From Diadophis punctatus similis (taxonomy: Eukaryota; Chordata; Lepidosauria; Squamata; Dipsadidae), in NCBI GenBank assembly GCA_023053685.1, contig JALIGW010000059.1, forward strand, positions 2,542,001 to 2,606,000: a DNA stretch of 64,000 bases, read 5' to 3'. The notes below the pieces were generated by a model that was not told the DNA's origin, searched no databases, and was given only the letters and a program-made list of their open reading frames with translations. This document shows, piece by piece, positions 1 to 8,640 of this stretch. A program made the translations under genes and the position numbers. Every line of letters begins with the position of its first letter. Position 1 is the first letter of the stretch.

Positions 1-3000
1 ACAGAGCTCAGAAATGAAAAAGAAAGACATATTCATATTCCCAAGGGTCTTGAAAGCCAAATTCTCACACCATTTTCAGACCCGAGGTTTCCTGAACAGT
101 TAGCCCAAGGCCTATCTCACAATTTGCCTTAGGACCCATTTCAGCCAGAAAACTTCACTTTTGACACAGAGCTCAGCAATGAAAAAGAAACACATATTCC
201 TGTTCCCTAGGATCTGAAAGGCAAAATCTCACACAATTTTCAGATCCGAGCTTTCCCCGACGAGTTAGCCCAAGCCGTATCATAGAATTTGCCTTAGGAC
301 TCAATTCAGCCAGAAAACTTCACTTTTGACACAGAGCTCAGAAATGAAAAAGAAACACATATTCATATTCCCCAGGGTCTGGAAAGCCGAATTCTCACAG
401 CATTTTCAGATCCGAGCTTTCCCTGAGGAGTTAGCCAAAGCCGTATTTTAGAATTTGCCTTAGGACTCAATTCAGCACGAAAACTACACTTTTCACACAG
501 AGCTCAAAAATGAAAAAGAAACACATATTCATGCTCCCGAGGGTCTGGAAAGCCAAAATCTCACACCATTTTCAGATCCGAGCTTTCCCTGAGGTGTTAG
601 CCCAAGCCGTATCTCAGAATTTGACATAGGACTCAATTCAGCCCGAAAACCTCACTTTTGACACAGAGCTCAGAAATGAAAAAGAAAGACATATTCATGT
701 TCCCCAGGGTCTGGAAAGCCGAATTCTCACACCATTTTCAGACCCGAGGTTTCCTGAACAGTTAGCCTAAGGCGTATCATAGAATTTGCCTTAGGACTCA
801 TTTCAGCCAGAAAACTTCACTTTTGACACAGAGCTCAGCAATGAAAAAGAAACACATATTCCTGTTCCCTAGGGTCTGGAAACACAAAATCTCACACCAT
901 TTTCAGATCCGAGCTTTCCCTGCGGAGTTAGCCTAACGCGTATCTCAGAATTTGCCTTAGGACTCAATTCAGCCCGAAAACCTCACTTTTGACACAGAGC
1001 TCAGAAATGTAAAAGAAAGACATGTTCATATTCCCCAGGGTCTGAAAAGCCGAATTCTCACACCATTTTCAGATCCGAGCTTTCCCTGAGGAGTTAGCCA
1101 AAGTCGTATTTTAGAATTTGCCTTAGGACTCAATTCAGCCCGAAAACTACACTTTTCACACAGAGCTCAAAAATGAAAAAGAAACACATATTCATGCTCC
1201 CGAGGGTCTGGAAAGCCAAAGTCTCACTCCATTTTCAGATCTGAGGTTTCCTGAACAGTTAGCCGACGGCATATCATAGAATTTACATTACGACTCAATT
1301 CAGCCCGAAAACCTCATTTTTGACACAGAGCTCAGAAATGAAAAAGAAACACATATTCCTGTTTCCTAGGGACTGGAAAGCTGAGTTCTCACACAATTTT
1401 CAGATCTGAGCTTTCCCTATGGAGTTAGCCCACGGCGTATCTCAGAATTTGCCCTAGAACTGAATTCAGCCAGAAAACTTCACTTTTGACACAGAGCTCA
1501 GAAAGGAAAAAGAAACATATATTCCTGTTCCCTAGGGTCTGGAAAGCCAAAATCTCACACCATTTTCAGATCCGAGCTTTCCCTGAGGTGTAAGCCAAAG
1601 CCGTATCTCAGAATTTGACATAGGACTCAATTCAGCCCGAAAACCTCACTTTTGACACAGAGCTCAGCAATGAAAAAGAAAGACATATTCATGTTCCCCA
1701 GGGTCTGGAAATCCGAATTCTCACACCATTTTCAGACCCGAGGTTTCCTGAACAGTTATCCTAAGGCGTATCATAGAATTTGCCTTAGGACTCATTTCAG
1801 CCAGAAAACTTCACTTTTGACACAGAGCTCAGCAATGAAAAAGAAACACATATTCCTGTTCCCTAGGGTCTGGAAACACAAAATCTCACACCATTTTCAG
1901 ATCCGAGCTTTCCCTGCGGAGTTAGCCTAACGCGTATCTCAGAATTTGCCTTAGGACTCAATTCAGCCCGAAAACCTCACTTTTGACACAGAGCTCAGAA
2001 ATGTAAAAGAAAGACATATTCCTGTTCCCTAGGGTCTGGAAAGCCGAATTCTCACACCATTTTGAGACCCGAGGTTTCCTGAACAGTTAGCCTAAGGTGT
2101 ATCATAGAATTTGCCTTAGGACTCATTTAAGCCAGAAAACTTCACTTTTGACACAGAGCTCAAAAATGAAAAATAAACACATATTCATGCTCCCGAGGGT
2201 CTGGAAAGCCAAAGTCTCACTCCATTTTCAGATCCGAGGTTTCCTGAACAGTTAGCCGACGGCATATCATAGAATTTACATTACGACTCAATTCAGCCCG
2301 AAAACCTTACTTTTGACACAGAGCTCAGAAATGAAAAAGAAACACATATTCCTGTTCCCTAGGGACTGGAAAGCTGAGTTCTCACACAATTTTCAGATCT
2401 GAGCTTTCCCTATGGAGTTAGCCCAAGGCGTATCTCAGAATTTGCCATAGAAATGAATTCAGCCAGAAAACTTCACTTTTGACACAGAGCTCAGAAATGA
2501 AAAAGAAACACATATTCCTGTTCCCTAGGGTCTGGAAAGCCAAAATTTCACACCATTTTCAGATCCGAGCTTTCCCTGAGGTGTAAGCCAAAGCCGTATC
2601 TCAGAATTTGACATAGGACTCAATTCAGCCCGAAAACCTCACTTTTGACACAGAGCTCAGCAATGAAAAAGAAAGACATATTCATGTTCCCCAGGGTCTG
2701 GAAAGCCGAATTCTCACACCATTTTGAGACCCGAGGTTTCCTGAACAGTTAGCCTAAGGTGTATCATAGAATTTGCCTTAGGACTCATTTAAGCCAGAAA
2801 ACTTCACTTTTGACACAGAGCTCAGCAATGAAAAAGAAACACATATTCCTGTTCCCTAGGGTCTAGAAACACAAAATCTCACACAATTTTCAGATCCGAG
2901 CTTTCCCTGAGGAGTTAGCCGAAGCCGTATCATAGAATTTGCCTTAGGACTCAATTCAGCCAGAAAACTTCACTTTTGACACAGAGCTCAGCAATGAAAA

Positions 3001-3581
3001 AGAAACACATATTCCTGTTCCCTAGGGTCTGGAAAGCTGAATTCTCACACACTTTTCGGACCCGAGCTTTCCCTGAGGAGTTAGCCGAAGGCGTATCATA
3101 GAATTTACCTTATGACTCAATTCAGCCCGAAAACCTCACTTTCGACACAGAGCTCAGAAATGTAAGAGAAAGACATATTCATGTTCCCCAGGGTCTGGAA
3201 AGACAAAATCTCGCACCATTTTCAGATCCGAGCTTTCCCTGAGGAGTTAGCCCAAGCGGTATCATAGAATTTGCCTTAGGACTCAATTCAGCCTGAAAAC
3301 CTCACTTTCGACACAGAGCTCAGAAATGTAAGAGAAAGACATATTCATGTTCCCCAGGGTCTGGAAAGACAAAATCTCACACCATTTTCAGATCCGAGCT
3401 TTCCCTGAGGAGTTAGCCCAAGCCGTATCATAGAATTTGCCTTAGGACTCAATTCATCCCGAAAACCTCACTTTTGACACAGAGCTCAGACATGTAAGAG
3501 AAAGGCATATTCCTGTTCCCTAGGGTCTGGAAAGCTGAATTCTCACACAATTTTCAGATCCGAGCTTTCCCTATGGAGTTA
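1..3581. repeat. 165-bp satellite array, block 1
   Basis: Head-to-tail monomers of about 165-167 bp. The anchor GAGCTC recurs at 4, 169, 334, 501, 666, 831 and 997, and so on. Each monomer carries a GAGCTC site, an A-rich stretch with ACATATTC, a TCTGGAAAG motif, GAATTCTCACACC or AAAATCTCACACC, TTTTCAGATCCGAG and GAATTTGCCTTAGGACTC. Monomers differ by roughly 5-15 percent and fall into recurring types rather than one uniform sequence. About 21.5 monomers are present and the array starts before the window. Short ORFs inside it are by-products of the period and no gene is supported. It ends at the CR1 junction in a monomer ending GAGTTA. Confidence 0.97.
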
Positions 3582-3655
3582 TAATAATAATAATAACAGA
3601 GTTGGAAGGGACCTTGGAGGTCTTCTAGTCCAACCCCCTGCTTACGCAGGAAACC

Positions 3656-5407
3656 CTACACTACTTCAGACAGATGGTTATCCAACATCTTCTTAAAAAT
3701 GTCTAGTGTTGGAGCATTCACAACTTCTGGAGGTAAGCTGTTCCACTGATTAATTGTTCTAACTGTCAGGAAATTTCTCCTTAGTTCTAAGTTGCTTCTC
3801 TCCTTGATTAGTTTCCACCCATTGCTTCTTCTTCTACCCCCAGGTGCCTTGGAGAAAAGTTTGACTCCCTCTTCTTTGTGGCGACCCCTGAGATATTGGA
3901 ACACTGCTATCATGTCACCCCTGGTCCTTCTTTTCATTAAACTAGACATACCCAGTTCCTGCAACCGTTCTTCATATGTTTTAGCCTCCAGTCCCCTAAT
4001 CATTTTTGTTGCTCTTCTCTGCACTCTTTCTAGAGTCTCAACATCCTTTTTACATCGTGGCGACCAAAACTGTATGCAGTATTCCAAGTGTGGCCTTACC
4101 AAGGCATTATAAAGTGGTATTAACACTTCGCGTGATCTTGATTCTATCCCTCTGTTAATGCAGCCTAGAACTGTGTTGGCTTTTTTGGCAGCAGCTGCAC
4201 ACTGCTGGCTTATATTTAAATGGTTGTCCACTAGGACTCCAAGATCCCTCTCACAGTTACTACTGTTGAGCAAGGTACCACATATACTGTACCCGTGCAT
4301 TTTGTTTTTCTTGCCTAAATGTAGAACCTTACTTTTATCACCATTGAATTTCATTTTGTTTGATAGCGCCCAATGTTCAAGTCTGTCAAGATCCTTCTGT
4401 ATCTTGAGCCTATCTTCTGGAGAGTTGGCTATTCCTGCCAGTTTGGTGTCATCTGCAAATTTGATGAGTTCCCCGTCTATCCCCTCGTCCAAGTCATTGA
4501 TGAAGATGTTGAAGAGTACTGGGCCTAAAACAGAGCCTTGGGGTACTCCACTGCATACTTCCCTCCATTTAGATGCAGTTCCATTGAGCACTACACGTTG
4601 AGTGCGGTTGGTTAGCCAGTTTCGAATCCATCTGGTGGTGATGCTGTTTAACCCACATTTTTCTACTTTATCTAGTAGTAGGTTATGATCTACTTTGTCA
4701 AATGCCTTACTGAAGTCCAAGTAAACCACATCGACAGCATTCCTCTGGTCCACTAATTTTGTCACTTTATCAAAGAATGCAATAAGATTAGTCTGGCATG
4801 ATCTGTTTTTGACAAACCCATGTTGGCTTTTGGTTATTACTTTGTTTGCTTCTAGGTGTTCATTGATTCGTTGCTTGATTATCTTTTCCAAAATCTTTCC
4901 TGGTATTGAGGTCAGGCTGATAGGTCTGTAGTTTCCTGGATCTGTTTTTTTTCCTTTTTTGAAGATGGGAACTACATCAGCTCTTTTCCAGTCCTCTGGC
5001 AGTTCCCCAGTGCTCCAGGATCTTTGAAAGATATAGTTCAGTGGTTCTGAGATCTCGTCTGCCAGTTCCTTCAGAACCTTGGGGTGTAATCCATCTGGTC
5101 CTGGTGATTTGAATTCGTCTAGGGTAGACAGGTGTTCACTTACCATTTTCTTCCCTATTTTAACTTGTGTTCCTAATATGTTTTTTGTGATGCTGTTTTT
5201 GATAGGTTGGACTGTTTTCTCCCTTTGTGTAAAGACAGATGCAAAAAACGTGTTAAGTAGCTCTGCTTTCTCCCTGTTGCTTGTCACCTTCTTGCCACTT
5301 TCTCCCTGTAATGGACCAATTGTTTCCTTGACTTTTTTCTTGTTTTTAATATGTTGGAAGAAGCTTTTTTTTGTTACTTTGTACTTTTGTCGCAAGCCTT
5401 TGTTCAT
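3656..5407 (-). CDS. CR1 ORF2 reverse transcriptase part, copy 1
   Basis: A 583-codon frame encoding the C-terminal two thirds of CR1 ORF2p, which copies LINE RNA into DNA at the nicked target. Visible RT blocks are the upstream SPGPDGLHPK (101-110), PGNYRPISLTS (157-167), QHGFVKNRSC (195-204), block A YLDFSKAFD with catalytic D231, GVPQGSVLGP (287-296), and the FADD box (317-320) with D319 and D320. A thumb/C-terminal region follows ([30 protein letters not shown]). The N-terminus overlaps the endonuclease frame by 62 bases in another frame. An 8-T run at 5365-5372 on the plus strand marks the likely 1-base slip, so this methionine is probably internal to an ancestral single ORF2. Residue 259 is R. 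There is no internal stop. Confidence 0.93.
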   Translation of the reverse strand: MNKGLRQKYKVTKKSFFQHIKNKKKVKETIGPLQGESGKKVTSNREKAELLNTFFASVFTQREKTVQPIKNSITKNILGTQVKIGKKMVSEHLSTLDEFKSPGPDGLHPKVLKELADEISEPLNYIFQRSWSTGELPEDWKRADVVPIFKKGKKTDPGNYRPISLTSIPGKILEKIIKQRINEHLEANKVITKSQHGFVKNRSCQTNLIAFFDKVTKLVDQRNAVDVVYLDFSKAFDKVDHNLLLDKVEKCGLNSITTRWIRNWLTNRTQRVVLNGTASKWREVCSGVPQGSVLGPVLFNIFINDLDEGIDGELIKFADDTKLAGIANSPEDRLKIQKDLDRLEHWALSNKMKFNGDKSKVLHLGKKNKMHGYSICGTLLNSSNCERDLGVLVDNHLNISQQCAAAAKKANTVLGCINRGIESRSREVLIPLYNALVRPHLEYCIQFWSPRCKKDVETLERVQRRATKMIRGLEAKTYEERLQELGMSSLMKRRTRGDMIAVFQYLRGRHKEEGVKLFSKAPGGRRRSNGWKLIKERSNLELRRNFLTVRTINQWNSLPPEVVNAPTLDIFKKMLDNHLSEVV

Positions 5408-6509
5408 TGTGAGCCTTAGCTTTCCTCACTTCATCTTTACAGGCTCCAGCTATTTGCTGATATTCTGCCTTAGTTATTTCCCCTTCTTTCCACTTTTTAT
5501 ACTTGTCCTTTTTGTCTTTCAATTTGTCAGAGAGTTCTTTATGCAGCCATCCTGGTTTCTTTTGAGACCTATTATTTTTCTTCTTCATTGGTATTGTGCT
5601 AGTCTGGGCTTTTATAATCTCAGTTTTCAAAATTTCCCAAGCTTCTTGAGTTGTTTTCCCCTTGAGGATTCTCATCCATGGAATCTTTCCCAAGTTCTCT
5701 CTGAGTTTATTGAAATTAGCCCTCTTAAAGTCCAAGACTCTAGTTTGACTTTGTTCTACTGTTTGTGTTTGCATAATGTTGAATTCCAATATTGCATGAT
5801 CACTTGCCCCCAAGGTTCCTGTAGCTTCAACACCTTCTATCATTTCATCTCTGTTAGTGAGAATTAAGTCCAATATGGCTGATCCCCTTGTTCCCTTCTC
5901 TACTTTTTGGGTAACAAAATTGTCTGCTAGGTTTGTTAGGAACCTGTTGGCTCTTCCACTTGGTGCAGAGTTTGTCTCCCAGTTGATGTCAGGGTAGTTA
6001 AAATCCCCCATTACTATTGTGATGTGCTTCCTACATACCTTAGTTAGCTGACTAGCAAAAAGTTCATCTACTTCCTCTGTTTGGTTGGGTGGCCTGTAGT
6101 ATAGACCTATGGCAATGTCATTTCGCCCCCCTTTAATATTGACCCAAATGCATTCGAGGTGATTTTCATTATTGTTGTGCTCTATTTCTGTAGAGATGTA
6201 GTTATTTCTTATATATAGTGCAACTCCACCTCCTCTTTTATTTGGTCTGTTTTTTTTAAATAATTTAGATCCCTCTAGCTGTATATTCCATTTGTCAGTT
6301 TCATCCCACCAAGTTTCCGTAATGGCAACTATATCATATCTTCCGTCATTTACTTGAATTTCTAATTCACCCTGTTTATTCCTCCTACTCTGTGCATTGG
6401 TGTATAGACATTTAAGTCCATTTAGATTGACCCTGTGTTTACTGTCTACATAACCTGTGTTGTGCCTGACCGCCCCTACTTTCTTGCCACCTGTTTGATT
6501 AGTGCACAT
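5346..6509 (-). CDS. CR1 ORF2 endonuclease part, copy 1
   Basis: A 387-codon frame for the apurinic-type (exonuclease III fold) endonuclease domain that nicks target DNA for target-primed reverse transcription. Motifs in order: TNAQSRR with N38, ITETWWD with E65, GGGVALYIRN (93-102), GLYYRPPN (135-142), MGDFNYPDINW with D169 and N171, LDLILTNRDE (213-222), and ASDHAIL with D237 and H238. A lysine-rich linker toward the RT follows. The frame leaves the RT register near the T run at 5365-5372 and ends about 20 codons later, so EN and RT are no longer one polypeptide. It begins 89 bases after the ORF1 stop, the usual CR1 order. This copy alone has Q201 where the others have P. Confidence 0.92.
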   Translation of the reverse strand: MCTNQTGGKKVGAVRHNTGYVDSKHRVNLNGLKCLYTNAQSRRNKQGELEIQVNDGRYDIVAITETWWDETDKWNIQLEGSKLFKKNRPNKRGGGVALYIRNNYISTEIEHNNNENHLECIWVNIKGGRNDIAIGLYYRPPNQTEEVDELFASQLTKVCRKHITIVMGDFNYPDINWETNSAPSGRANRFLTNLADNFVTQKVEKGTRGSAILDLILTNRDEMIEGVEATGTLGASDHAILEFNIMQTQTVEQSQTRVLDFKRANFNKLRENLGKIPWMRILKGKTTQEAWEILKTEIIKAQTSTIPMKKKNNRSQKKPGWLHKELSDKLKDKKDKYKKWKEGEITKAEYQQIAGACKDEVRKAKAHNEQRLATKVQSNKKKLLPTY

Positions 6510-6598
6510 ATCTATGTTGTGTGCACTGTTAACCCTATTAATTTTAGATTGCTGTGGACAGAAATGATCTGTATCAATTAATTCTCTGTCCCCGCTGT

Positions 6599-7114
6599 TC
6601 AGTTTAAATGTATATCCAGGAAATCTCTGAATTTAATACCAAGTAGCTCAGTCCCTTTCTTTGATGGATGCAAACCATCTCTTTTGTACAGTTTTTCATT
6701 GGACCAGCTGCTGATATCATGACTAATAAAACCAAAGCCTTCCCTTTTACACCACTCCTTTAGCCACACATTAAACTCTGCTACACGTTGGCCTTTCCCT
6801 TTTTGTTCCTTATATACTGGTAAAACCTCTGAAAACATAAGCCTACAACCTATACTACTAAGTTCGTACCCCAAGCTCTGGAAGTCATTCTGCACAGAAA
6901 GTACATCTTTTTGGGACAGATCATTTGTGCCTAGATGTATAATAGCATCAACATCACAGTCCTTACTGGCATTCTTGACTATCTTAAGAATACGCCTCTT
7001 GTCTCTGCTGGCAGTAGCACCTGGCAGACACCTGACCTCTTTCAAAACCTCGATATCCTTTCCTAAATTTACATCCCTTACAATTGAATCACCAACCAGA
7101 AGGTGGCTTCTCTT
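6599..7114 (-). CDS. CR1 ORF1 fragment: SGNH/GDSL esterase-like domain, copy 1
   Basis: An open frame of 171 codons from the truncated 5' end of the element; there is no native start codon, and upstream ORF1 is missing. It shows the SGNH hydrolase signatures: LLVGDS with the putative nucleophile serine at codon 10, HLGTND with N64, and DGLHPS with D146 and H149 as the C-terminal Asp/His pair. ORF1 proteins of several CR1-group LINEs are known to carry such an esterase domain, whose role in retrotransposition is unclear. The truncation spares the whole catalytic set, apparently by chance. The stop lies 89 bases before the endonuclease start. Confidence 0.85.
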   Translation of the reverse strand, partial: KRSHLLVGDSIVRDVNLGKDIEVLKEVRCLPGATASRDKRRILKIVKNASKDCDVDAIIHLGTNDLSQKDVLSVQNDFQSLGYELSSIGCRLMFSEVLPVYKEQKGKGQRVAEFNVWLKEWCKREGFGFISHDISSWSNEKLYKRDGLHPSKKGTELLGIKFRDFLDIHLN

Positions 7115-8152
7115 CGTATCTCAGAATTTGCCATAGAACTGAACTCAGGCATGAAAACTTCACTTTTGACACAGAGCTCAGAAATGTAAAAGAAAGACAT
7201 GTTCATATTCCCCAGTGTCTGAAAAGCCGAATTCTCACAGCATTTTCAGATCCGAGCTTTTCCTGAGGAGTTAGCCCAAGGCGTATCTCATAATTTGCAT
7301 TAGGACTCATTTCAGCCAGAAAACTTTACTTTTGACACAGTGCTCAGAAATGAAAAAGAAACATATATTCCTGTTCCCTAGGGTCTGGAAAGACAAAATC
7401 TCACACCATTTTCAGATCCGTGCTTTTCCTATGGAGTTAGCCCAAGGCGTATCTCAGAATTTGCCATAGAACTGAATTTAGCCAGAAAACTTCACTTTTG
7501 ACACAGAGCTCAGAAATGAAAAAGAAACACATATTCCTGTTCCCTAGGGACTGGAAAGCTGAATTCTCACACAATTTTCAGATCTGAGCTTTCCCTATGA
7601 AGTTAGCCCAAGGCGTATCTCAGAATTTGCCATAGAACTGAATTCAGCCAGAAAACCTCACTTTTGACACAGAGCTCAGAAATGAAAAAGAAACATATAT
7701 TCCTGTTCCCTAGGGTCTGGAAAGACAAAATCTCACACCATTTTCAGATCCGTGCTTTCCCTGAGGAGTTAGCCCAAGCCGTATCATAGAATTTGCCTTA
7801 GGACTCAATTCAGCCAGAAAACTTCACTTTTGACACAGAGCTCAGAAATGAAAAAGAAACACATATTCATATTCCCCAGGGTCTGGAAAGCCGAATTCTC
7901 ACACCATTTTCAGATCCAAGCTTTCCCCGAGGAGTTAGCCCAAGCCGTATCATAGAATTTGCCTTAGGACTCAATTCAGTCAGAAAACTTCACTTTTGAC
8001 ACAGAGCTCAGAAATGAAAAAGAAACACGTATTCCTGTACCCTAGTGTCTGGAAAGCCGAATTCTCACACCATTTTCAGATCCGAGCTTTCCCTGAGTAA
8101 TTAACCCTTGGTGTATCTCAGAATTTGACTTATGACTCAATTCAGCCAGAAA
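7115..8152. repeat. 165-bp satellite, between CR1 copy 1 and LTR copy 1
   Basis: About six monomers resuming at CGTATCTCAG exactly after the CR1. The first monomer is of the AAATGTAAAAGAAAGACATG type, the same right flank as CR1 copies 2 and 7. The stretch from about 7230 to the LTR is nearly the same as about 42000-42919 (offset 34,767). No gene. Confidence 0.95.
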
Positions 8153-8640
8153 TCAACGTCTCAGGGTCACCAGGTGTGACAAATCCAGCTCTCCTGGGGG
8201 GTAGATTTAGGTTTCCTGGTGGGCATATCTCATGATGAGCCGAATCTAGGAAAGACGCTCCTGGACACAGAGACTTCCTCGAGATGGGATTGCCCTGAGC
8301 CGGGGTCGAAGGGTCCCTTTTATTGCACACATATTATAATCAGAAGGCAGTGCAAACAGTTACATGTGATTACTTAATAGCCATACAATGAATTTCGTGC
8401 TGCACCATAGTCAAGCTGCCCAACCTCCTACTTCCTGTGCATCTGTGCAGGTTGCTGTAGCCATTTTTGACCTACTTTGTTTCTTCTGTTGTTTACGAGC
8501 TTAGCAAGCTCCTAGCATAAGCTTTTGTGGTTAACCATTTCCTCTTGAAAGTTCCATGTGCATGTTACAGGCCATTTGGCCCTGCATACACACCTATTCT
8601 CTAAGAGGGGTGAAAAAGGTGGGGGGAGATATATGCAACA
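8153..8640 (-). mobile_element. Retroviral-type LTR plus primer-binding site fragment, copy 1 of 3
   Basis: A 488-bp non-satellite insert. Read on the minus strand, it starts TGTTGCATAT (8640), has AATAAAAGGG near its middle (TATA-like and/or polyadenylation signal), and reaches ...TTTGTCACA at 8175. It then continues CCTGGTGACCCTGAGACG (8174 downward). A TG...CA-bounded 466-bp LTR followed by TGGTGACCC fits an LTR plus tRNA primer-binding site, so this looks like a 5' LTR cut just inside the provirus. No coding sequence. The satellite on the two sides overlaps by about 30 bp of imperfect monomer sequence, more like recombination between monomers than a clean short target duplication. Family unknown. 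Confidence 0.55.

Larger units (their letters stand above)
3582..7114 (-). mobile_element. CR1 LINE, copy 1 of 7 (5'-truncated, antisense, inside satellite)
   Basis: The element reads on the minus strand. Its 3' end is at 3582 as a short TAA/TTA triplet tail, followed by the CR1 3' signature (TTGGAAGGGACCTTGGAGG on the plus strand). Its 5' end at 7114 cuts into ORF1 just before the esterase GDS motif. In element order it holds an ORF1 esterase fragment (7114-6599), endonuclease (6509-5346) and reverse transcriptase (5407-3656). An intact monomer reads GAGTTAGCCCAAGGCGTATC. Here GAGTTA lies left of the CR1 and CGTATC right of it, so 8 bp (GCCCAAGG) are missing and there is no target duplication. 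The other six copies have the same junctions, so one insertion was later multiplied with the satellite. The element is non-autonomous as read because of truncation and an EN/RT frameshift. Confidence 0.95.

Noticed and set aside
1652..1930. 92-codon frame in the satellite with an internal repeat
   Set aside because: It is two monomers read through; most other monomers carry stops in that frame.
1..3581. Regular repeats suggesting a CRISPR array
   Set aside because: The 165-bp period has no short-repeat/unique-spacer structure, and the context is vertebrate satellite DNA.
3792..4601. Plus-strand frames of 106 and 147 codons opposite the RT, in all copies
   Set aside because: Antisense shadows of the RT frame with no known domain.
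5079..5867. 262-codon hydrophobic plus-strand frame opposite the CR1 (and its six repeats)
   Set aside because: It is the antisense of the endonuclease/RT coding strand. The hydrophobic look comes from the complement of lysine/asparagine-rich codons. No independent motif or start context.
8142..8330. Small proline-rich minus-strand frame over the LTR (also at 42909 and 44592)
   Set aside because: It lies in the LTR/primer-site region and crosses the satellite junction. No coding support.
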